22,124 nt of DNA from Acidobacteriota bacterium (GTDB lineage: Bacteria; Acidobacteriota; Terriglobia; Terriglobales; Acidobacteriaceae). The notes beneath the pieces were generated by a model that did not search any database, was not told the DNA's origin, and saw only the letters and a program-made list of their open reading frames with translations. Below, one piece after another: positions 14,979 through 22,124 of this stretch (the first letter of the stretch is position 1; every line of letters begins with the position of its first letter). The translations under genes were made by a program, and so were the position numbers. Where the stretch lies: the NCBI GenBank assembly GCA_021780415.1, contig JAJXYW010000290.1:1-22124 (forward strand), in the 5' to 3' direction.

Positions 14979-15879
14979 TATCAAGCTGTTCCGAATGACG
15001 GGAGGGAAAGCCCACGACCTCCTTGGGAGTGCAGCCTCCTTGGAGAAGACACTCCAGTCCTTCATCGAGAGGAACATGGAGGTGCTTCTCGGCATCCGCT
15101 TTCTCGCGACCGAGCATTCCACCGGGAAGACGCACGGAGGTCGGATAGACTCTCTGGGCCTAGACGAAAACGGGTGCCCGGTCATTTTGGAGTACAAGCG
15201 GTCCGTCAATGAGAACGTGATCAGCCAGGGCCTCTTCTACTTGGATTGGCTCTTGGACCACCGAGGGGAATTCGAGCTCCTCGTCCAAAGAAAGCTTGGG
15301 AAAGAGACCTCTGAGGGTATCGAATGGTCCCGCCCACGCTTAATCTGCATCGCAGGAGACTTCACGAAATACGACGAGCACGCCGTCCAGCAGATGGGAC
15401 GGAACATCGAGTTGATCCGGTACCGCCAGTTCGGGGATGACCTCTTGCTCCTGGAGCTGGTGAACGCTGTGGTGGGCGAAGAGGCACCCAGAGCCAAAGC
15501 GGCTGCTAATTCCAGCAAAAGATACACCACCGCAGGCGAGCTGTTGGAGAAGGCCGATAAAGGCCTCCAGGAGCTCTACCAAGACCTGAAAGCCCACCTG
15601 CTGGCCCTGGGGGACGACGTCCAATTCGGGGAACTCAAGTTTTACTTCGCTTTCAAGCGCATAAAGAACTTCGCCTGCGTTGAAGTGCATCCCCAGTCCT
15701 CCAAGTTACTCGTTTATCTCAAGATCGGTCCGGATCGCACTCAGCTTGAGAAGGGCTTCAGCCGGGACGTTCGCAAAGTCGGTCACTTCGGGACCGGCGA
15801 CTTGGAACTCACCATTCGGTCTCGTGGGGATCTGGAGAAGGCTAAGCCATTGCTCATGAAGAGCTACGAGCAGAGCTAG
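14971..15879 (+). CDS. PD-(D/E)XK nuclease-like protein with DUF5655-like C-terminus
   Basis: This 302-aa protein starts at ATG 14971 (MGDIKLFRMTGGKAHDL), eight bases inside the preceding gene, after a G-rich ribosome site. The N-terminal half resembles DUF91/NucS-type nucleases: a helix with SFIERNMEVLLGIRFLATE, then R-I-D60 SLGLDENGCPVIL E74-Y-K76 and Q86 (VISQGLFY). D60, E74 and K76 form the core metal-binding and catalytic set. The last 110 residues (LYQDLKAHLLALGDDVQFGELKFYFAFKRIKNFACVEV) match the DUF5655 pattern found beside such nucleases. It is the last gene of the defence operon. Probable function is DNA cleavage or recognition, additional to HsdR; both are inferred. Confidence 0.85.
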   Translation: MGDIKLFRMTGGKAHDLLGSAASLEKTLQSFIERNMEVLLGIRFLATEHSTGKTHGGRIDSLGLDENGCPVILEYKRSVNENVISQGLFYLDWLLDHRGEFELLVQRKLGKETSEGIEWSRPRLICIAGDFTKYDEHAVQQMGRNIELIRYRQFGDDLLLLELVNAVVGEEAPRAKAAANSSKRYTTAGELLEKADKGLQELYQDLKAHLLALGDDVQFGELKFYFAFKRIKNFACVEVHPQSSKLLVYLKIGPDRTQLEKGFSRDVRKVGHFGTGDLELTIRSRGDLEKAKPLLMKSYEQS

Positions 15880-15908
15880 GCCGGCCAGATACATGGGCTC
15901 CTCAAAGA

Positions 15909-15927
15909 TTGCAGGTAAATTGCAGGT
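15909..15927 (+). repeat. Right arm-type site: paired TTGCAGGT direct repeat
   Basis: TTGCAGGT at 15909-15916 and 15920-15927, separated by AAA, reproduces the left motif in the same orientation. It lies 30 bp after the last cargo gene and 132 bp before attR, whereas the left copy is 62 bp from attL. No third copy was noticed. Pairing of this motif with the two att ends supports an integrase arm-site role. Confidence 0.68.
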
Positions 15928-15975
15928 ACGAAGTAGGCACGCATCAAAATCCAGCCCTACCCATCGCAACAAGAA

Positions 15976-15996
15976 GGGCGGCTCAAATGGCCGCCC
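15976..15996. terminator. GC-rich hairpin at the end of the defence operon
   Basis: GGGCGGC (15976-15982) pairs with GCCGCCC (15990-15996) around a 7-nt loop, 97 bp after the last cargo stop and between the right arm site and attR. The following plus-strand sequence is CTATTGC, a poor T run; on the minus strand the stem is followed by TTCTTGTTG. It could end cargo transcription or insulate the island from the host in both directions. Confidence 0.45.
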
Positions 15997-16059
15997 CTAT
16001 TGCATCAGGTCATTTCCATACCCATTGGTCCCAATCAAGGCCAAAGGACGCTTGGGGCA

Positions 16060-16630
<571 letters not shown>

Positions 16631-16673
16631 TGCTCTTGAAGGGCCATCGGGCTGCTTGTAGGGTATCTCACTC

Positions 16674-17966
16674 TCACCGCACGCCGCCCTGCGGCTGCCG
16701 TGGCAATCTCCCCCGAGTCCTTGGTCGAAATTGCGGTTCGAGCTCCCCGCGGATGGCCTCGGTCAGCCGGTGCAGTGCTGAGCGGATGTCCCCTTCCTGG
16801 GCGGCCAAGACCGCCCCGGCCGTCTTCTCGTGGAAGCCGCGGCGGGCGGCTGCCGTGGCGCGGGTGAATGCGCAGGCGAAGTCGTCCACGCGGTGGGGAT
16901 CGCTGTTTCCAGGCATACAGGCCGTCGAGGCCGGACAGTGGTAACACTCGCCCAGGATCTCGCAGTCCTTGCAGGCTCCGGCACTCGAGTGCTTGTCACT
17001 CCTGCACGTCAGAAGGGGCACCCGGGCGGCCTTCGTCGGCAGCTCCGCCAGCCTCTGCGGGAAAGAGGGGTCCAGGATGCAACCGAGGTCCAAAGTGTCC
17101 GATGCTTCCCGAGCCAGGGGACCTTGCGGTCTCAGGCTCTTCGCAAACCAGGGGCAGGACCACCCGCTTCCGGCCGTGTCAACGCAGAATCCTGAGGAGT
17201 TCCCTGCCGAGCAACAGAGTCCATCCGGAGCTTGGGTGGGCCCCCCCTCTTTTCCGCGCAAGAAGCTAACGGGGACGGAGCCGGTCTTCCTCCAGTGCCC
17301 GACTCCGTCCGCCACCACCTCTTCCATCTGAGCGCCCAGCGCTCCGAAGACCTCGGAGGACATACGCTCGACCCGACCCAGCACGGGATAGATGCCGATG
17401 CTCGATAAACCTACCTTCAGAAAGAGCCTGCAGGAACGGGCAAGGTCCTCGATTGTCGAGGGCATCAGCGCCATGTTCACACTGACGCGGTAGGCGAAGT
17501 AGCGGGGGTGATCACGCTGGATGGCCTTGAGTGTTTCCTGGGCGCGCGCCGTGGTCTCTCTGCCGCGCCACCTCTGCGCCTCCTTCACCCCGTCCCAGCT
17601 GACCCGAATCTCCACGTCGTGCGAGGCCAGAAGGGAGCCGAGGCGGGCATCGAGGAGCGTCCCGTTGGTGACGACCACGAATCGGGCATCGCCTCGGCCC
17701 ACGCGGGCTTCCATGTAGCGGATGCACCGCTCGAGGAGTTCGGGTTCCAGCAGAGGCTCGCCTCCGTTGAATTCGATCTGTGGAGAGTGGACGCGGTTGC
17801 GAAGAAGCAGATCCAGGGCGGCGCGGGCAACTTCCCAAGACATGCTGGCCGGACCCGTCCTCGCCTCCTGGTAGCAGTAGGCGCAGGAGAGATTACAGCG
17901 CGCCGAGAGGAGAAGGGTAAGACGAGGGTTCGGCGTCCCTGCTTGCCAGTCGAGGGTGGGCATCAT
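16674..17966 (-). CDS. Radical SAM/SPASM protein, possible peptide maturase
   Basis: This 430-aa iron-sulfur enzyme is predicted to start radical chemistry with SAM. C24-N-L-S-C28-A-Y-C31 is the CX3CX2C cluster motif, followed by FNGGEPLLEPEL and VVVTNGTLLD, typical of the TIM-barrel core. The C-terminal half is cysteine-rich (LCCSAGNSSGFCVDTAGSGWSC, then GACKDCEILGECYHCPASTAC and DFAC), the SPASM pattern that binds auxiliary clusters. Such proteins often modify ribosomal peptides or activate sulfatases. The gene lies 20 bp after a 75-aa open frame on the same strand, a possible substrate; no sulfatase is present. Two ATGs (17966 and 17963) could start it. It is outside the island. Confidence 0.92.
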   Translation of the reverse strand: MMPTLDWQAGTPNPRLTLLLSARCNLSCAYCYQEARTGPASMSWEVARAALDLLLRNRVHSPQIEFNGGEPLLEPELLERCIRYMEARVGRGDARFVVVTNGTLLDARLGSLLASHDVEIRVSWDGVKEAQRWRGRETTARAQETLKAIQRDHPRYFAYRVSVNMALMPSTIEDLARSCRLFLKVGLSSIGIYPVLGRVERMSSEVFGALGAQMEEVVADGVGHWRKTGSVPVSFLRGKEGGPTQAPDGLCCSAGNSSGFCVDTAGSGWSCPWFAKSLRPQGPLAREASDTLDLGCILDPSFPQRLAELPTKAARVPLLTCRSDKHSSAGACKDCEILGECYHCPASTACMPGNSDPHRVDDFACAFTRATAAARRGFHEKTAGAVLAAQEGDIRSALHRLTEAIRGELEPQFRPRTRGRLPRQPQGGVR

Positions 17967-17986
17967 CCCTGACCCTTATGGCCCGA

Positions 17987-18214
17987 TCACAGGCAGTTGA
18001 GTACCTTCTGTGTCCTGGCGAGCCAGAGGAACATCATCCGATTGAAGGCATCCAACGCCTTCTGGACATCTTCCGAGATCTCCTCTTCGTCGTGCGTTTT
18101 GTCGATTCCATTGAGCGCCTCATCGAGGTTGACCGCCTCTGGCCAAGCCGTCCAGCCCCCGAGGGTGGATTTAATTTCGTTCCACCATGCCTTGATGTTT
18201 CCATAAGTGTTCAT
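17987..18214 (-). CDS. 75-aa small protein, candidate substrate of the adjacent radical SAM enzyme
   Basis: A short gene starts at ATG 18212-18214 with GGAGG eight bases upstream and stops 20 bp before the radical SAM gene, so the two are probably one operon. It begins MNTYGNIKAWWNEIKSTLGG, has an acidic centre (DKTHDEEEISEDV) and ends MMFLWLARTQKVLNCL. It contains five tryptophans and one cysteine (C74). G19-G20 could be a double-glycine leader site, but no peptidase or exporter gene is nearby. I do not recognise a known precursor family; it could equally be a small partner protein. The frame stays open further upstream, but that part looks like random GC-rich sequence. Confidence 0.65.
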   Translation of the reverse strand: MNTYGNIKAWWNEIKSTLGGWTAWPEAVNLDEALNGIDKTHDEEEISEDVQKALDAFNRMMFLWLARTQKVLNCL

Positions 18215-18542
18215 CGTGGTACCCTCCGCAATGCTTTTGCCCTTGCAGCGCCAGGGGGGGCCGCTTCCCCGGATATGAACATCCCCGCGGACGGGGCAGG
18301 TGCGTCCTGCAATTGTTCCCAACCTCCTTGGTGGCCTGCGGGCGATTCGAGTTCGGATAGACCCGGTTCCATCGTTCTGTGGAGCCGGCAGCCTTCGCTC
18401 GCACCTGTGTTGCCCATGAGCGGAACACCACCGTTCCAGCGCGAGAAAAGGCCTCGCAACCGGCCGTTTCCCGCAACGTCCTGTCCCAACCTCTCCAGCC
18501 ACCTCCCCGCAGCGCTCAGCCGCACAATTGGGCACTCCCCGC
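18215..18542. other. Gene-free stretch between kinase and peptide genes
   Basis: I see no supported gene here. Open frames in both directions have arginine/proline-rich, low-information translations. An inverted repeat, GGGCACT (18530-18536) and AGTGCCC (18548-18554), surrounds the stop codon of the kinase gene and might end its transcript, but no T run follows. The promoter of the peptide and radical SAM pair should lie here; I could not pick one out. Confidence 0.5.
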
Positions 18543-21164
18543 TTAGAAGTGCCCGCCCGTGGATTCCAGCATCCAAACGTTTCCCTCGTTCTCCTTCTCG
18601 ATGAGGACCATCAGGCGGCCATCGCCGGAAACCGCGAAGAAACCGAGATCGGTTCCACCTTGGCTTGCTGGCATGTCAGCGAGCCCACGCGGCGGCCCGC
18701 CCGCCAAGGACACCCTGCGCACCTCAGCGCGAGTCGAACCCCACGTGCCGAGCACCAGTAGATCGCCGGATGAAGGGTCAGGGCAGAGCCAGATCGCGCC
18801 TGCGCCTCGCGTCAGGCGCACGGGTTTGAGCACACCGCCCGCCTCCAACACCCACGCGTCACAATCGCTGCCTTCGCCCATTGTGAAGGCCAGGCGCTTT
18901 CCATCAGGGAGCCAGCAGTGCATGCCCAAGCTTCCTGCGCCGCGCAATAGAGGGCGCGCTCCGCCCGAACACCGCCCGTCGCTAAAGGGGGCGGCCCAGA
19001 TCCCGTCGCCGCCTCCGCGGTCGGACATGAACGAAATCTCCCTGCCGTCAGGGGACCACTGGGGGGTGTCGTCGCAGCTGGGCCCCGTTGTAAAAGCGAC
19101 CGGCGGTCCGCCCTCGGCCGGCACCACCCATATGTGGCGCTCGCCGCGCAGCACGCGGTGATAAGCGATCCATCGGCCGTCCGGCGAGTAGGCCACGCAA
19201 CAAGACCGGCCCTGCTGATCCGTCAGGCGCTCCGGTTCGCCCACCGGTTGGGCCTGCCTAACGCGAACCTTCCAGATGTCGCTGGTCCCGTTCCACCACA
19301 TGGTAAAGGCCATCCAGTCCCCGTGCGGCGAGAAGGAGGCCTGGCCCGTGAAGGTTCCCCCCGTGAGCAGGCTGCGTTCTCGGGTGACGCGGTCCAAGAG
19401 CGCGCAGGAGGTCCACCGCCCGGTAGTGGCGTAGGCAAGCCGCTTGCCGTTGGCCGACAGGCTCGGCCAACGTTCGGAGCCCGTGCCAAGCGTGACGCGC
19501 TGGAGCGCTCCGCCGGCGGAAGGGACACGCCAGATGGCCCAAGTCGCTTCGAGGAGGGCGGCGAAGTAGATGTGCCTGCCGTCTGGAGCCCAGGCCGGCT
19601 TGGAATTGCTGTTGCCTCCCGATGTGAGTCGCCTGGCGGTGCCGCCCGTGGCAGGCACGGCCCACAAGTCGTCCTGGTCGTTGTAGCAGATGAAGCGGCC
19701 ATCCGGAGACCAAGACGGATTGCCATGGTTCCAAACGCCGCCGTTGTCTCCAGTGATGCGCGTTGCCTTGGCGGGGTCGTCGAGCGGGGCAATCCAGATC
19801 CGGTCGTACCCTCCGTTCTCCGATCTCGATATGGCGATCTTCTCGCCGTCCGGGGAGATGGCCGGGGAGGCTCCATTCTCCAAAAGGAACGTGGCCGAGC
19901 CTCCGAAGCGGGAGACCTTCCAAACGCAAGGGCGTCCGTCCCTTGGGGACACGAACGCGAGGGCGCTCCCGTCGGGGAACCACGCCGGTGAGGTGTTGGC
20001 GGCGCCGTTCGAGATGATGCGGATCGGGGAGTCGCCTTGGATGTCGGACACCAGGATGTCGCTGCCCCGTCCATTCGGTACGGTGAATGCGACCGCGTGA
20101 CCGTCGGGCGACAGACAGGGGTTCCCGACAATACCAGGCAGATTAGTGATTTGACGGGCGGCGTTGGCCGGCACCAGATCGCTACGGGTGCGAGAGCCCA
20201 TCCATCCTATCAGGGCGCTGACCATGGCGACCAACAGCAGCGCGCCTGCTGCGACTCCGACGAGCCGAGACATCCTCCCGCGCCAGGAGGCGAGGGGGCT
20301 TCCGGGAACGCGCAGGTTCTCCAATTCCAGAGCCACGTCCCGGGCGGACTGGAAGCGCCTGTCCGGGTCCTTCGCCAGGCATCGCAGGACAGCATGCTTC
20401 AGGGCGGAGGGGGCCTCCTTCCCGGAGGTCGAGAGCGGAGGAGGATCCGTAGTCAGGATAGCGGCGAGCGCATCGGCCTCCGACGCGCCCCTGAAGGGTC
20501 GCGCGCCTGTGAGCATCTCGTAGAGGATGACACCCAGGGCGAAGATGTCCGAGCGCGGGTCGGCCGCCTGCCCCCGCAGTTGCTCGGGTGCCATGTAGCC
20601 GGGCGTGCCGAGGATCGCACCCGGATTGGTCGGAGCCTCGGCCGTCAACGCTTCGGAGGGGTCTTTTTCTCTGGTGTGGGGCGGTTTCTCCAGCCTCGCC
20701 AGTCCGAAGTCAAGGATCTTCGCGTGTCCGGCCTGGGTGATGAAGATGTTCCCCGGCTTGAGGTCTCGGTGGACGATGCCCCTCTCATGCGCCGCCGCGA
20801 GCCCCTGGGAGATCTGGATCCCGAACTCCACCGCCATGGCGGGCGTCAGCGGTCCAGCGCGCAAGCGCTGACGAAGGCTTTCGCCTTCGAGCAGTTCGGT
20901 GACGATGTAGAGCGTGCCTTTATGTGTACCCAGGTCGTGAAGGACCAGAATGTTCGGGTGGTTGAGCGCCGCAGCGGCACGGGCCTCCTGCTCGAAGCGC
21001 CGCAGGCGCTCAAGGTCCGAGGCGAACTCCTCCGGCAGGACCTTCACCGCCACCTCCCGCCCCAGCCGCGTGTCCCGGGCGCGGTACACCTCACCCATCC
21101 CCCCAGCGCCGAGGGGCGAAATGATCTCGAACGGGCCAAGACGAATGCCGGGAAGCAAAGGCAT
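18543..21164 (-). CDS. Membrane-anchored Ser/Thr kinase with TolB/PD40 beta-propeller
   Basis: This protein of about 873 aa is predicted to sense through an outside propeller and signal through a cytoplasmic kinase. The kinase domain (about 11-275) has the glycine loop LGAGGMGEVY, K41 (VAVKVL), H132-R-D134-LKPGN, D152-F-G and GTPGYMAPEQ, all residues for activity. One membrane helix lies at about 302-322 (LVGVAAGALLLVAMVSALIGW). The rest has about ten PD40-type strands (LSPDGHAVAF, WSPDGRFICYN, YSPDGRWIAYH, WSPDGREISFMSDRGG and others). ATG 21162-21164 (MPLLPGIRLGPFEI) follows AGGGG and GGAGG. The frame is open further upstream, but that part is antisense to a transposase remnant. This architecture is common in Acidobacteriota. 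Confidence 0.92.
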   Translation of the reverse strand: MPLLPGIRLGPFEIISPLGAGGMGEVYRARDTRLGREVAVKVLPEEFASDLERLRRFEQEARAAAALNHPNILVLHDLGTHKGTLYIVTELLEGESLRQRLRAGPLTPAMAVEFGIQISQGLAAAHERGIVHRDLKPGNIFITQAGHAKILDFGLARLEKPPHTREKDPSEALTAEAPTNPGAILGTPGYMAPEQLRGQAADPRSDIFALGVILYEMLTGARPFRGASEADALAAILTTDPPPLSTSGKEAPSALKHAVLRCLAKDPDRRFQSARDVALELENLRVPGSPLASWRGRMSRLVGVAAGALLLVAMVSALIGWMGSRTRSDLVPANAARQITNLPGIVGNPCLSPDGHAVAFTVPNGRGSDILVSDIQGDSPIRIISNGAANTSPAWFPDGSALAFVSPRDGRPCVWKVSRFGGSATFLLENGASPAISPDGEKIAISRSENGGYDRIWIAPLDDPAKATRITGDNGGVWNHGNPSWSPDGRFICYNDQDDLWAVPATGGTARRLTSGGNSNSKPAWAPDGRHIYFAALLEATWAIWRVPSAGGALQRVTLGTGSERWPSLSANGKRLAYATTGRWTSCALLDRVTRERSLLTGGTFTGQASFSPHGDWMAFTMWWNGTSDIWKVRVRQAQPVGEPERLTDQQGRSCCVAYSPDGRWIAYHRVLRGERHIWVVPAEGGPPVAFTTGPSCDDTPQWSPDGREISFMSDRGGGDGIWAAPFSDGRCSGGARPLLRGAGSLGMHCWLPDGKRLAFTMGEGSDCDAWVLEAGGVLKPVRLTRGAGAIWLCPDPSSGDLLVLGTWGSTRAEVRRVSLAGGPPRGLADMPASQGGTDLGFFAVSGDGRLMVLIEKENEGNVWMLESTGGHF

Positions 21165-21298
21165 CCTGACCCCTCCTCCGACTTGCGGATCGCTCCGCCC
21201 TTGACCCAGTTTCCTGGTCATAATGTAGGCCCTTGTCAAGTGGAGGACCATAGTCAACGGGAAGGCGCTGGGGGCGAGGCCGCCGACTGCACGGCGGC

Positions 21299-21455
21299 TC
21301 AGACGCCGGAAGGGGGGGCGTTCCTCGGAAGGGGCACCTCCAGGACCTCGCTGGGCGCTCCCAGGGTGTTGTCGCCGGCCACGGCGACGACGCGGTACCG
21401 GAGGGTTCCCTTCTGTCCGGTTACCAGAGAGTGGTCGTAGCGGGGCTCGGGCGTG
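21299..21455 (-). pseudogene. C-terminal remnant of a fibronectin type III domain protein
   Basis: On the minus strand, the frame ending at TGA 21299-21301 reads YDHSLVTGQKGTLRYRVVAV followed by AGDNTLGAPSEVLEVPLPR. It shows the Y-R-V-x-A-V strand, the G-x-S-x-x-S-like turn and the final strand of a fibronectin type III domain. Further upstream the frame enters the transposase region and loses similarity, so only about 48 residues survive. The natural reading is a secreted or surface protein gene cut by IS insertion near 21450. It ends 134 bp upstream of the kinase start on the same strand. The junction position is approximate. Confidence 0.5.
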
Positions 21456-21464
21456 GTCTGTGCG

Positions 21465-22124
21465 GCGAGGGGCGGCCAGCGGTCGGTGGTGGCGAACCTG
21501 GGCCGGCTGGACCTGTGGCGCGAGGAGGGCACTCCGGAGGCGGTGATGGCCTGGCCGGCGCGCCACTCGGAGAAGCTGGGGGTGCTCTCGGCGCACGAAT
21601 CGGGCCAGCTCTCTGCGGTCTCCCGCACGTGCGTGGGGCCATCGTTCCTTCCGGGACGCCTGTGGGAGCGGTCGGGGCTCCCGTGCATCCTCTCGGACCT
21701 CCTGGCTGATCAGTCGTTCGCGTTTCCGGTGGAGCGGGCCGTCTTCGCGACGGTGTCGCACCGGCTGTGCGATCCGGGGTCGGACCGGGCCTGTGAGCAC
21801 TAGGTGCGGGACCAGGCCATTCCCGATGCGGAGGGCCTTGCCCTGCACCACTTCTATCGGGCGATGTTGTGGCTGGCGGAGCCGCTGGCGGATTCGGAAT
21901 AGGCGGGCGCCACGCCCTTCTCGCCCCGGTGCACGAAGGACCGCATCGAGGAGGCCCTGTTCGCCCTGTGCCGGACCCTCAGCCTCTCCTTCTTCGTCAC
22001 CACGTCCCTCTATTTCGAGGGCGAGGGCGGGGAGAGCCTGGGGCAGTACGGGCACAGCAAGGACCACCGGCCGGACCTGAAGCAGATGGTGGTGGGGGCG
22101 GTGCTGGACGCCGAAGGCCACCCG
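21465..22124 (+). pseudogene. Decayed IS1634-type transposase gene (runs off the right edge)
   Basis: One plus-strand frame reads QRSVVANLGRLDLWREEG, then FPVERAVFATVSHRLCDPGSDRA, FYRAMLWLAEPLA, SFFVTTSLYFEGEGGE and GQYGHSKDHRPDLKQMVVGA. The F-x-x-T-T-x-L-Y-F-E-G-E followed by G-H-S-K-D-x-R-P-D is characteristic of IS1634-family DDE transposases; the first conserved D of the catalytic set appears replaced (FFVTTS where FFDTTS is usual). In-frame TAG codons occur at 21801 and 21900, with another just upstream at 21438, and the N-terminus is missing. It is therefore inactive. The gene continues beyond the window. Confidence 0.8.

Noticed and set aside
2835..15879. Prophage
   Set aside because: No capsid, portal, terminase, tail or lysis genes; the primase-helicase set fits a satellite or integrative element better.
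18530..18554. Inverted repeat at the kinase stop as a firm terminator
   Set aside because: Seven-bp stem overlaps coding sequence and has no T run on either strand; left as a note only.
21165..22121. N-terminal extension of the kinase frame to about 1192 aa
   Set aside because: The extension is antisense to the transposase remnant and arginine/proline-rich; the real start at 21164 has a good ribosome site directly before the kinase domain.

Overview
The window looks like a high-G+C bacterial chromosome, most simply an acidobacterium-like organism. The main hint is a membrane-anchored Ser/Thr kinase fused to a TolB/PD40-type beta-propeller (18543-21164), an architecture common in Acidobacteriota. 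This is a family-level inference; no 16S or marker gene is present.

Layout. (1) 1-170: the 3' end of a host gene, then a complete tRNA-Ser(UGA) at 171-258. (2) 202-16116: a genomic island of about 15.9 kb inserted in the 3' end of that tRNA. A perfect 57-bp direct repeat (202-258 and 16060-16116) marks attL and attR. A second shared motif, two TTGCAGGT units spaced by AAA (321-339 and 15909-15927), looks like the integrase arm site at each end. (3) 260-2568, minus strand: a recombination operon of serine recombinase, ribbon-helix-helix protein, unknown 99-aa protein and tyrosine integrase. (4) 2835-6129, minus strand: a replication operon of HTH/excisionase-like protein, small Cys protein, Toprim primase-helicase, TubC_N-like zinc protein and SSB-like protein. 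An iteron-like array lies inside the 3' end of the primase gene. (5) 6322-7101, minus strand: an unrecognised protein. (6) 7321-15879, plus strand: the cargo, an expanded type I restriction-modification operon: hsdR, a CBS-HEPN protein, hsdM, hsdS, a zinc-ribbon/nucleoside-deoxyribosyltransferase-like protein and a PD-(D/E)XK nuclease-like protein. (7) 16117-16673: non-coding tandem repeats that carry extra pieces of the tRNA-Ser 3' end. (8) 16674-18214, minus strand: a radical SAM/SPASM protein and a 75-aa peptide that could be its substrate. (9) 18543-21164: the kinase-propeller. (10) 21299-22124: the last part of a fibronectin type III gene, apparently broken by a decayed IS1634-type transposase gene.

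How it works together. The island carries its own integration, likely excision control, and a primase-helicase/SSB set that could replicate an excised circle. Its cargo is defence. The classical restriction-modification core is interleaved with a putative HEPN ribonuclease, a possible nucleotide-acting enzyme and an extra nuclease, joined by overlaps or tight ribosome-binding sites. This six-gene operon is the best candidate for an undescribed system. All functions are predicted from sequence reading alone; no database search was run.
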